The notes beneath the pieces are model-generated. The model worked only from the letters and a program-made list of their open reading frames with translations. It ran no database searches and was not told where the DNA came from. The position numbers were made by a program, and so were the translations under genes. This document shows positions 21,510-30,820 of a DNA stretch of 30,820 bases, in pieces (within the stretch, counting starts at the first letter, position 1; each line of letters starts with the position of its first letter). The DNA comes from Ectocarpus siliculosus. Taxonomy: Eukaryota; Sar; Phaeophyceae; Ectocarpales; Ectocarpaceae. The DNA lies in NCBI GenBank assembly GCA_000310025.1, contig FN649735.1, positions 259,769-290,588 on the forward strand. The letters run 5' to 3'.

Positions 21510-23615
21510 CTATGATTGTGGTCTACTTGGTGCGGTAGCATTGTCCTCCTTCTCCGCTTCTGCACTGTCAACCTGGGCGGTCTTTTCTCCATCTTCCTCT
21601 GGCCGGAGCTTGCTGCGGAGAGCCTCGGATAGCAGCGGCAAGAAGCGGAGGACCAGCTCTGCTGGCCGATCACTGCTGCTGACGCCGCCGCCGCCGCCGC
21701 CGCCGCCGCCATGGCGATCTCGTGCGGTGAATGATGACGACGCCGACAGCGAAGGTTGTGATGAGACCAACTCGTCGCCAGTATCGGAATCGCCAGTATC
21801 AGCATCGCCAGCATCAGACTCACCAACAGCAGCAGTCTCACGCTCATCCTCGTGACCTTCGTCATAATCCTCTTCTTCCTCCCAATCATCGTCGTCCCCG
21901 TCGTCGTCGTCTCTATCGTCCTCGTCCGATTCGTCCCTCTGTTCTTCTCTCTCCTCCTGTGCTTGGTCGTACGACTCCGCTGCGTCGAACGCCCATTTCT
22001 CGAACCTGCATGGAGCCACTCAACGTCAGTAGGGGGAGGAATACCAGCTCGTGTCCAAAATACGAAATACCTCCAGGAAGGCGCCAGTGAGCACATTTTC
22101 CTTTCAAGTCGACGTACGAAAACACCTTCAAGAAGGTTCCAGTGTGTGCATTTTCCGTTCAAGTCGATGAGCTACGCTGGTGCCGCTCGGCATGTCTTGA
22201 CTGGAGCAATCGGTGCTGATCCACATCGCCAGACAATTAGCCGCCCGAAGACTGATCTCAAAACAGCAAGCTGAAAAGACGTGCCGCTTCTCCGTGGAGA
22301 GCACAAGATGTGAGATCGGAGTGAACAACACTGTTGGCATCAGGACTTTCTCCTTCTCAAATGGTGAGGACTTCACACCGTACCAATTCTACAACAATGC
22401 TGCCAATCACCCGAAAGGGAACAAATCGGCCGCTGTTGACAAGTTGAAAAATCAAATCGAACTATTCAATCAGTCACACACAAGCTGCGGCGCACCTTTC
22501 GACGAACTCTACAGTGGCGCGGTCAGCGTAATGTCGGTCTTGCTCCATCCCTCTCGCCATGTCAAGAGCCATGTCCGGGTGCCCCGCCGAGGTGAGAGCG
22601 ACGATCGCCCGGTTGCGGCAGGCTTCGGTAAGGGGGTGACGCCGCCGGATCAGCTGCGGAAGTACAAACGAGCGGCGTGGGCAAGCGTGCACGAGAAAAT
22701 GCATGATTTCGGATGACGATGTCGGACGTGCTGCGGGGGACCTCGCATAGCGAAAGTGCCCACAGCCAATATTTTAATATTTTCCCTAACAAAATTTTAC
22801 ATGTTGACTAAATCCGTGGACAGGGTGCCTCGGCCCGCCCGACCTGGCTTGAGAGACCTATCGTAACTGTCATACCCCATGGCCAAGCTAGAAGCAAGCC
22901 TGTACGACCCCACTTCCCGGAACACAAAGCTCTCTTCCGCCGCTGTTGTATCGTACAAAACGTTTCCGAGCTTTCGAAGGGTCAACCCCAAGACCTTCTC
23001 CATATCTCTGCCCATCATTTTTTTCTTTCTTTTGCCCTTGACCTTGCTCCCCTCTGCGCCCGTCTCTCGTCCTCCTTCTCACGCGAACCCATCGGGTCAG
23101 AGTCCGGCACGATCAACGTGAGTAGAGTGAACAAACACATCCATCATCGTGGCTTAGTAGGTTCGAGCGAGGGCTTGCGTGAAGCTTTGGCGTGTTTCTC
23201 TGGCATAGAAGACCTTTTGTTTTTCCCCGGTATACGATGTACGATGTGAAGATAAAAACAGCAAGATGAACGTCGCTCATAGGTCCGGGGGCTAGCGCGG
23301 TTGATTTAAGGAAACATGCACACACTCGCCTGCCACACGATCTCCATGGCCTGGTCCCGCCGCCCGCCCAAGAAGCAGCTCTCGAGGGCGATCGTGGCGG
23401 CGGCCGCTGGAAGCAGCTCCCCGTCCGGGATATCATTAAGGTTCTCAAACCTCATGGTATTGGACCCCTCCCCTGTCTCTCCGGTCCCCGCCTGTCCCTC
23501 TCGCTCATCGTCATCCTCGCCGCCCTCTCGGTTGCTACTACCGTCGTCCGCGGGCGTCCCCTCTGCCTGCGGCTTTCCTTGGCGCCCGTTGCTGTTCGCG
23601 CTTTGGTTCTGGTTG

Positions 23616-23652
<37 letters not shown>

Positions 23653-26600
23653 CTACGGATACCGACTGCTCAGGGGAAGCTGGCAACGAGCCGCCCATCT
23701 CGGCATCCGAATCAGGATCGGATTCAGACTCGGCCGCCGAAAGGGAGCAGTCGGCACCGTTTTCGGCGGGGTAGTTGGAAGTTTCTTCGGTGTAATTCTG
23801 GTCACCTTCGGGGTATTCGATCGCTGGCGAAGGGTCGCCCGAATCGGGCGCCGTGAGCTGGTCGAACAGCCTGAGAGCGGTGGCATAAAGCCCTGCCGTG
23901 TTGCACGCCTGTTGGGTGTTGAGGATAACGTTCGAAACGAGCAGGGAAAGCGAGAGCAGAGTAAGCTGACGCATAAAAGCACACGCATTCATACTTCGTG
24001 GGCCGGAAACGTGCCGTGCCAGGGAACCTAGCATACAAGGGACAGCTCGGGCCTCTTCAAAAGCGAGAAAACTGCCGTGAGCACTTGGGACCGTTCACGT
24101 AACAAACGTCCAGGCGGGAAACACCAGTCGAACCTACGAGCCGAAGAGAAATGCGGCAAGTTTCGCAAAACAGGGTACATAAAGATACAATACAACACAT
24201 CGCGACAGAGGAAATCCTGGTGAGACCGTAGCATTCACTCACGTCGCATCCATCCCTCAGTTACCTAAGAAAACCGAGGCTAGGCTAGACACAAACGAAA
24301 AACCACATGCAGAATTGTGTGTTGGTGTTTTTTGCGCAGGTCAGGGCCTTTCGGGGACTATGTACTCGGTTGTCGAATTAAGTACCTCACTTTGGTCCCC
24401 GCTTCTGGAGACGAAGATTAAGATTCGTGTCTCACTGGTTGGGCTAGAACGCTGAAGTTTGGAATTCCGGGTGGACATATAGCACTCAAGAGGTTTTTCT
24501 GTACACAACCACATAATGAACGGCGATCACGCCAACATCAGCTACGCACCCGCATGGCGCCGAGAAAGTCGAAGGGATAGGGTAGTAGTCCAGCGTCACG
24601 GCACCGGCCAATCAGCGACAGTCCCCGGTATACGCCCTCCTCCCCTTGCCCCTCAGCGAAAAAGGCCGCGAGAACCTCGGACAGCGATATCCGTAGGGCG
24701 CTCCGCAGACGCGCCTGGGACAGCTGCTCGCAAGGACCACAAGAAACGTTGCTGAGATGCACGAAGACTGTAATATTCGCTGTGTGCGGCAGAAAACAAG
24801 AAGTTGCACCACCCGCGGACTCGATCGCTGCTTCAACTACAGAACATTGTTCGTGCGGGATTGAGTTGAGGACTGCTGGTAGTCGAACTTGGCGTACACT
24901 TGCCGTCTACGGAAAACATGCAGGTGCCCCGTAGACAAGAATTTCCAAGACCGGTATTTCCTCAGGGCAGGAATTGCAACTGCCATTGCACCCAAAACGG
25001 TGGTATCGAAAAAACTACAATGAATGAGTATTCTTTTGATGCTGCTTTTCGATGAGATTTCTAGCTGGCAGGTCCCGAAGACTCTGTCGCTTGATATGCG
25101 AACACTCTTCGCTGCGGAGCAATCGAGCTGAAACAAGCGGCTCAACTGGCGTGCCTTGCTCGCATGCGTCCAAGACTCTCCCCCAAATTCCAAAATGATA
25201 TTTGCGGCTGTATACACAAGTGAAGGAGGAGGTGCGCTGTTGTACTGCTCACTGCTCACTACCACGTGTTTGTTGTAGTGTTTGTGGTACGCACGTCAGG
25301 GACGGGACACCACTACAAGCACTCCTTCTGTGCCGCCGCCGTTTGCCCCTTGTTGTATTCGCAATTGTGCACCTTGTGACGGGTCAGGCCGAAGCTGTAC
25401 TGAATGGGTACGAGTCGAGAGTGACAAGCGATTTCAACACATCAACAAAACACCACCCCTGTAAACACGAAAACCTCTTCCTCTAGCCCTACTTCTACAA
25501 CCACCACCACGAGTGACCGCAAAAACAAAGGCGGTCACCTGGGTAACGTGGGCGCGTTCAAGCCAAGCGATCAGCAGTCGGTCCGCAAGGTCGGGGTCGT
25601 CCACCAAACACGCCGCTGATATGGCCTGTGGACAGAGAAAAGGCGGCACACGCCAGGGAAGAGGAGGCGAAACATGAACGCAAGCCGTGGCGAAAGGAGA
25701 AAATCGCGCTCGCCGACAACAACACAAACGATGCGTTCATTCTCAACGTAGGACGTCGCAGAGTGCTGACGGTCACTCATGCTGTCGATACACAATAACC
25801 GGAGTCTCAAGCAAAACGAAAAAACTCATTCCCGTAATAACGCCGGTAGAGAGCACAACAGCGGCCGGAAGCGAACAACACTTAGCTTGAATCTGGCCTA
25901 GGAGCGAGTCAGATTTCACGCTCGCTGTCTCGGTAATCGCCAACGCTTCGACAAAAAGCTGCTTCTGTACAAGGAGTATGCCAGTATGCCCGATGTTGCC
26001 GATATGAGGAAAAGCTGGCAAAAATTGAGTTGTCCGACAACAGATGCATCAGCAACGACACCGAACACTACAGTGATCACAACAAAAACAACAGCAGCAG
26101 CGGCAGCAGCAGCAGCAGTAGCAGCATCAGACATGAACCCACCTGTTGCAAGAGTCCCACGGCCATCGGAGAGTGAAGACCGTTGGCTCCGGGCTGCTCG
26201 CACGTCGAGTACAGCCTTAGAAACACCTCCACTACCGTGCACACATGCAACGCCTAAAACACATTACGCGGGGGAACCACCGTGGCGCCAAGACACACCA
26301 TTAACGAACAGGTGCGGTGAGGGACGGGGGGGGGGGGGGAAGGCACGGGGGATATGTAAGGTGGGGCAAGGGGGCAGACCGTCTCCGCGTGGGGGGGGAA
26401 GTGGTGGGGAGGGAAAAGGAGTAGCCAGCACCATAAACGAGCTTGTTAACGTTGTTGTTGTTGTTGTTGTTTTGTGTCTGTTGTTGTCATTGTTGTCTTC
26501 AGATAAAAAACCTTTCCGTGGTCCATCCGACTGACGCGACACCTTTCGTGGTCACAGGCGCCAACTACAGCATGCATGTAGACCGCCAAAGATGGTACAG

Positions 26601-27526
26601 CATCCACCCCTCCCTCCATCATTCCTCACGGCAAGGGGAAGGTGTGCGCGGGTGCGTTGCAGGAACGTCACGCGCATCAAGAGAACAATTGGGTCCAACA
26701 GACGGCGTCCTACAAAAACCGACGAAAAAAAACGAAATCGTCCACGTGTGGCTAGGATAACCGTTACCTGGGCGGCGACCTCCCGCTCGGCCTCTTCCTC
26801 CGGGAGGGATGAGAGCAGCCAGTCGCTAGACAGGGGTTTCCAATCTTTGGCCAGGGGCGACGTGGATGTCGAGGACGACGGCTTCTCGGGGTCCCCCCAA
26901 AAGGGCATAGTCTGTTATTGCAAAACGAACCAAGACGAGCAAAATACGGGGCATCGTAGCGTACAACCACACCACGCCAATGCGGTTAGCAGCCACCAAC
27001 TCGTCCCACATCTATCAATTCCCCGGATGACAAGCCTTAAGTTCCGCGTTGGGGCCCAACGAGAAGATTGCGATAATTTCTGAAACGAAAGACCCGACTG
27101 GGTACTTTGGTTGGACTCGACCCAGGCGAGGTCAGGCAACGCCTCCTTTAGCATCGCAGATGAACGTTGAGTGAGCGCAAAATCAACAGCGAAACGAAAC
27201 ACATCACAATCAACGCTCCGAAAACATGTCCACGGAATGTTCCAACCTGTGGATGTGGGAATCCCCTTCTCACAAGAGGCTGCGAATACGCATCCAAATA
27301 TGGACACACAGCTTCAACGAAACCTGACGGCAGAGCTACGGCCATAAACAAAACGACCAAAACACCCTACAATAGAAAATCAAAACAAGCCAATCGCTCT
27401 TTGCCCTTTTTACTACCCTTCACCCTTCCCTTCCCCACTAAATAATAAAAACGTCAACAACCGACAGTGATAGCTGCCAACGACAAACAGCAAAAACATG
27501 GACGCATACCACCACCACTGACGACG

Positions 27527-27569
<43 letters not shown>

Positions 27570-27680
27570 CTCTTCTCCACCAAAAACACCACCAACGACA
27601 ACAACAACAGCCGATAACAAGAAACGAAATCAACACCATCAACACCAACATTACGACCCAAACCGAAAACCAACAAAGAG

Positions 27681-27741
<61 letters not shown>

Positions 27742-30700
27742 CAGCAGTAGCAACAGCAGCAGCAGCCATGGATTGGTTGGTACCTGCTTCCAGAATATGG
27801 GTGCATCTTCTGAGCCTTCCGGTGAATCCGAGGAAGACGGACCCGGCTCCGCTCCGATGCCCCCCAGGGCCGCCTTGATAACTCGAACAGACCTCAACGG
27901 CGCTCCTGGCAATCGACGGGCGGAACAAGAATCGTCGACACTCCTTATTTTCTTGTGGCGGGTGGAAGGAAGTAATACATCACACGTTTCGCGACGCTTT
28001 TCGATTTGTGGCTCCGCGAACTCTAAGTTCGAGAGACACAAACGCCACGAGGGGGATACAGTATCAAGGTGATATGGTGACTTGCACCGCGTTGTGTCTC
28101 ACACTGCTGCAGGAAAGAGGTCCAGATTCCCAGGGTGCTTTCACCTTCCGCATACCAGCAAAGACAAAACGGACACGGTACAGCCGACACCCTTCTCCTG
28201 CCCAAGACCAAGCGCCAGCCTCACAACAACGCCAGCAACGGGCAAAGAGCAGAGACAGCAACAGCGTTCACACTGGTAGGGCGCGCAGTTGCAGGGACTC
28301 TCCTCGATCTCTTCTGGATCATGTTCTCCATTGACCCTACACGAGAATAAATAAACAGTATTCTGACGTCGATGGTGCTAAGTGTTTGCCCTGCATGTAG
28401 AGTCCGTCCGGTCAAACTTTGCCACCATCCCCCAGCATCCAGCCGGAACATTTTTTGAACGACTTACGTACCCGCTGGTGACATATATTATGTCGTAAGA
28501 AAGCTCTGTTTAGGTTGGCGAGAAAATCGCGATTCCGTCGAGATTTTGGCAAAAATCTCCTGGATTTTCATGGTCGAGGGTGGGATCTATTTTTTTTTTT
28601 CAGACCGGTTTTGAACGTATCACGCCGAGGAGCTTCTAGCGACCCACCCAGATTTGTTTTTGCTAACTTTCTATGGGAAAATGGGCCAAAAATCTTCTTC
28701 AGGCGACTCCAGGAGGTGGATTTATTCGGAATTTTGCATCGATAGAATTTGAAAAACTCAACGCATTCAGGCGAAGTGGACCTGCACCCAGGACAAGTTT
28801 TTTTTTTTGTTCAGATTTTTTTTTGAGCGAGACGTGGCCTCTCAAAGTTTCGGTGTGCGCACACACCACGCAAGACACACACGGCACACCAAGCCCTCGT
28901 GATAAAGCAGTACCACCTGCACCACGAGGACACACCAAAGCCCACGACAAGCCTACCCATGGCTGGACGGCCCTCCGGCAAAAAAAAACAAGAAGCGCGG
29001 CGCCTTTCAAATCAGAACGGCTGGCCGGTTCGGGCCAAAAGTCGTCCCTCCACCACAACCACTCGGTGCGGAGACTTCCCCAAAACATGACATCGACACA
29101 TGTTGTCAAGGAGACGAGGAGGACGACAACAGCAGCAGCAGTGAACACAGCAGTGACAGCAGTGACCACGGCAGCAGCAGCCCTGAATATGTCACGTGCG
29201 ACGGCAAGAGCAAAAGGCAGGCGCGGCGCCGTAAAAAATTGCGGCGAGATGAAGAGAACCGCAAGGGCTTGCGAACTCTGCTCGAGGTGTGGGCACCACC
29301 TCCGCCAAGTAGCGCTCCAGGCCCGGTCTCTCCAGAGGACGAACGGGACGCGGGAAAACTCGACGATGGGATGGTGGTCTTCGAGATAGAGGGGGGTGAG
29401 GAAGGCGGACGGGAGCTCACCAGGTAGTTTGGAGAAGAGGACATGCAAAAAAATGACCTGCGGTGCTTGGAGGAACGCAGTTCGGGGTCGGAGGGCATGA
29501 TCTTTGGGGGATACCCTACTCCATCCTGAGTCTGCTAGACAGACTTCCCATCACGCTGAGCACGATCTCTCTGGCACTGTGCCGGAAGTGGGCCCGGGTG
29601 TCCTGGCTGTACATCGATGCCTGCAGCTGCGGGCTTGAGGGCTACTTGCAAACCCGGGAACTGAGGAAGTGGACGAACCACCGCTCGCCCACTGATACGG
29701 CCGACAACGTGTTGCTGGCTCGTGGCCAAGCGAGAACCCCGGAGGAGGGCAAGGCCAAAGAGTAGGCCGCCCTTGCCTCGGCAAAGGAGGCCAGATTTGC
29801 TTCTGACGAGGATATCGATGAGATGTTGAATAAGTTCAAGGCCGCATTACTCATCGCCACATGAGCGAAGAGTTGAGAGCAGCAGCGTTGCCGTGGATTG
29901 AAGATATAGTCTAACCATACGGTGTACTTCGAATGCTAGATACTATACATAGACTCGAGTAGATACGGCATTATATCTATATATATATCACAGCTGAGAG
30001 AGGGGTGGGTGTCTTGGGTGTAGATGAACGAAACGAGGCTACATCCGAGGCGTCGTGTGTTGTTGCAACAGCACTTGTTCTTGGTTGTAGAACTGATGTC
30101 GGGGCGAGGGTGACAGCACAGGCAGTCAGTACGGTTAGGAACACAGACATCCAGCTCGTAATATCGGGGCGAGCGAAGTACATGCTACTTCGGGACAACT
30201 ACATGGTCAATTCGGGTTAATTATGTGCCTTTTCGGGATAATTTCGGGGTAATTTTTGTCAAAAAATAGCCATTTTCCCCGATATTTTTTTGGCACCGGA
30301 TTTCGATGCCTTTCGACCCTGCGGTTCGTGTCAACTTTGTTTCGCGTGTTGACACTCTGGAAATTGAGCGAGAAAAAGTGGGGGTCCGGTGGTGGCACTA
30401 CTTCACCGGACGGACTATACAGAGGTGGTTTTCAACATCGAGATGACCACTTCAACAGCAACAGCACCACCCCACTGCCATCACCAGAAACCCCAAACCC
30501 CTGTTCCTCACCCGATGCCAAGAGCCTCGTGAACAATTCCCGACCGCACTTTCGGTACTCCAAAGCGCGCTCCACCGCTTCGGCCTGCTGCTCCCCCACT
30601 TCGCCACTGCCCACTCCCACCCCCCCATGAGCGACGCTGTCGCAGCCGCTGACCCCCTGAGTCAAGAGCCACTTGAGTGCCACGGCACACGTGGTTTCCC

Positions 30701-30767
30701 TGAGCTCTGGTGGGTGAAAGCGCCCCTCGGGGCCGCCGGATATCCTTTCCGGCCACCTCCCCGTGCC
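21510..30767 (-). CDS. PPR-like alpha-solenoid protein with polyQ and acidic insertions, 9+ exons, 5' partial
   Basis: Transcript-order exons are 30767-30512, 27905-27784, 26911-26768, 26253-26143, 25625-25539, 24714-24550, 23908-23330, 22653-22496 and 22005-21510. They sum to 2118 nt with every phase matching, giving 705 codons plus stop. Junctions rebuild helix pairs typical of degenerate PPR repeats: ELFTRLLAS|GAPLRSVRVIKAA, FDFLGAMR|ACNTAGLYATALRLF, DQAMEIVWQ|LIRRRHPL and VEFVE|RFEKWAFDAAE. PPR proteins bind RNA one base per repeat and mostly serve mitochondrial or plastid transcripts. Between repeats, exon 7 adds about 145 disordered residues with a run of about 11 Gln and many Asp/Glu. 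The last exon ends in an acidic stretch and nine glycines. The intron after exon 9 from the stop, 27906-30511, holds a transposon remnant. The intron 23329-22654 has a GC donor. The first exon seen begins at an acceptor (CTGTAG), so the start codon lies outside. TPR-type identity is an alternative. Confidence 0.75.
21684..21710. repeat. (GCC)9 coding trinucleotide repeat
   Basis: On the - strand it encodes nine consecutive glycines in the last exon of gene D. Its length is likely to vary between individuals. Confidence 0.9.
22061..22168. repeat. 54-bp tandem duplication in the last intron of gene D
   Basis: The unit TACGAAATACCTCCAGGAAG at 22061 recurs at 22115 as TACGAAAACACCTTCAAGAAG. Both copies end in CATTTTCC(T/G)TTCAAGTCGA. 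The two units are directly adjacent, about 80% alike, and start 56 bases upstream (in transcript order) of the final exon's acceptor. Confidence 0.8.
22654..23329 (-). other. GC-AG intron of gene D
   Basis: On the - strand the donor reads TGGCAG|GCGAGT and the acceptor TTCCGCAG before LIRRRHPL. The join is in phase 0 and continues a PPR-like helix pair. An open - strand frame at 23018-22797 starting MMGRDMEKVL lies inside the intron. I see no splice sites or family for it and treat it as chance or an unrecognised optional exon. Confidence 0.65.
23618..23650. repeat. (CTG)11 coding repeat, polyglutamine in gene D
   Basis: Eleven CTG triplets on the + strand are CAG on the gene's strand and encode a glutamine run in the disordered insertion of exon 23908-23330. 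The other strand reads as polyleucine, which is a shadow. Confidence 0.9.
26092..26118. repeat. Interrupted (CAG)n microsatellite
   Basis: CAG triplets with a CGG interruption near the 5' end (in transcript sense) of the gene D intron 26142-25626. Confidence 0.85.
26451..26471. repeat. (GTT)7 microsatellite
   Basis: GTT triplets on the + strand inside the gene D intron 26767-26254. A separate run of 13 G lies near 26327-26339 in the same intron. Confidence 0.85.
27528..27566. repeat. (CAG)13 microsatellite
   Basis: Thirteen uninterrupted CAG units on the + strand within the gene D intron 27783-26912. Confidence 0.95.
27685..27738. repeat. (CAG)18 microsatellite
   Basis: Eighteen uninterrupted CAG units on the + strand, followed by CAG/TAG variants. 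It lies about 45 bases inside the gene D intron from the donor at 27783, in the same intron as the (CAG)13 run. Confidence 0.95.
28540..28559. other. Short inverted repeat (hairpin)
   Basis: GAGATTTTGGCAAAAATCTC can fold on itself with a stem of 8-9 pairs. It lies in the left flank of the element and may be part of its subterminal structure. Confidence 0.5.
28959..29427 (+). pseudogene. Broken element ORF 1: basic head, acidic serine-rich middle
   Basis: An ATG at 28959 opens MAGRPSGKKK, a basic nucleic-acid-binding-like start. After the nine-A run at 28980-28988 this frame stops near 29090. The frame one base over is open from the same A run to the TAG at 29425-29427. It reads a basic FQIRTAGRFGP-type segment, an Asp/Glu/Ser-rich stretch, a basic cluster RQARRRKKLRR, then a proline-rich part. 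A single A gained or misread in the run explains both halves. I do not recognise the family. Confidence 0.5.
29463..29864 (+). pseudogene. Broken element ORF 2: DDE-transposase-like C-terminus
   Basis: This frame reads SLLDRLPITLSTISLALC, RKWARVSWLYIDAC, GLEGYL and KWTNHRSP, then an in-frame TAG at 29763-29765. It continues in the same frame with ASDEDIDEMLNKFK to TGA at 29862-29864. The pattern of aromatic residues before a GL.G and a basic H-R resembles the C-terminal part of DDE endonuclease-type transposases in algae. That match is from memory and weak. No catalytic DDE core is seen upstream, so this looks like an internally deleted, stop-containing remnant. Confidence 0.4.
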
Positions 30768-30795
30768 CTACAGATTGGAATCAGAGGCGCGCGCG

Positions 30796-30819
30796 GGGGG
30801 GGGGGGGGGGGGGGGGGGG
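30796..30819. repeat. Poly-G run at contig end
   Basis: About 24 G close the window, just after a GCGCGCGC stretch. Like the first 300 bases, this marks where sequencing or assembly failed. It cuts off the 5' part of gene D. Confidence 0.9.
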
Positions 30820-30820
30820 T

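Larger units (their letters stand above)
28490..30400 (+). mobile_element. Decayed transposable element inside a gene D intron, opposite strand
   Basis: The block differs from its surroundings: AT-rich, T-run-containing flanks (28490-28860 and 30160-30400) enclose two broken + strand reading frames. It lies wholly within the 27906-30511 intron of the - strand gene D. Terminal repeats and a target-site duplication could not be defined, so the limits are approximate. AATATCGGGG at 30160-30169 is inverted as CCCCGATATT at 30277-30286, and a hairpin lies at 28540-28559. The class is uncertain. The second frame recalls the C-terminus of algal DDE transposases. Confidence 0.5.

Noticed and set aside
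22797-23018. 73-codon - strand frame starting MMGRDMEKVL
   Set aside because: It lies inside a modelled gene D intron, has no matching splice sites that keep the flanking phase, and resembles no family I know.
23579-24031. Long + strand frame with polyleucine
   Set aside because: It is the complement of the PPR-like exon 23908-23330. The leucine run is the CAG/CTG repeat read on the wrong strand.
27467-28072. Long + strand frame with polyserine/polyalanine runs
   Set aside because: It is open only because of intronic CAG runs and lies over gene D's intron and exon on the other strand.
28699-29448. 249-codon - strand frame
   Set aside because: Hydrophobic polyvaline/alanine comes from the complement of the element's AGC-rich segment. 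No family or splice signals were seen.

Overview
The window reads as nuclear DNA from a photosynthetic stramenopile, most probably a brown alga of the Ectocarpus type. The grounds are a light-harvesting protein of the fucoxanthin-chlorophyll family carrying an ER signal followed by an ASAF motif (the secondary-plastid targeting signature), short exons separated by introns of about 0.3-2.6 kb, moderate-to-high GC, many CAG/CAA microsatellites, and neighbouring genes that alternate strand. Both ends are homopolymer-rich, the first 300 bases look like an untrimmed low-quality read tail, and a 100-N gap lies at 18063-18162. The window therefore looks like a whole small contig or scaffold. The species call is an inference.

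Four split genes could be assembled by joining splice sites, reading phase and protein motifs. (A) 2479-7963, +: a complete 5-exon light-harvesting chlorophyll-binding protein of 212 residues. (B) 10048-15912, -: a 9-exon protein with an N-terminal C2 domain and a C-terminal hydrophobic hairpin, about 269 residues, whose last exon is tentative. (C) 18383-20371, +: a 4-exon tRNA-binding (EMAPII/CsaA-type OB-fold) protein with a plastid-type leader, 218 residues. Its first exon is preceded by a diverged, in-frame 177-bp tandem copy next to the gap. (D) 21510-30767, -: at least 9 exons of a PPR-like alpha-solenoid protein with polyglutamine and acidic low-complexity insertions, open at its 5' end at the window edge. 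A 2.6-kb intron of gene D contains a decayed transposable element on the opposite strand (about 28.5-30.4 kb).

The order is +, -, +, -. A and B converge, B and C diverge, and C and D converge. Three of the four products are plausibly organelle-linked: a light-harvesting antenna, a probable plastid tRNA-binding protein, and a PPR-like protein expected to act on organelle RNA. Nothing in the sequence shows that they form one pathway. Two of the 23 modelled introns use a GC donor instead of GT. The rest is intergenic or intronic sequence in which I see only microsatellites and minisatellites. No RNA genes or CRISPR arrays were recognised.
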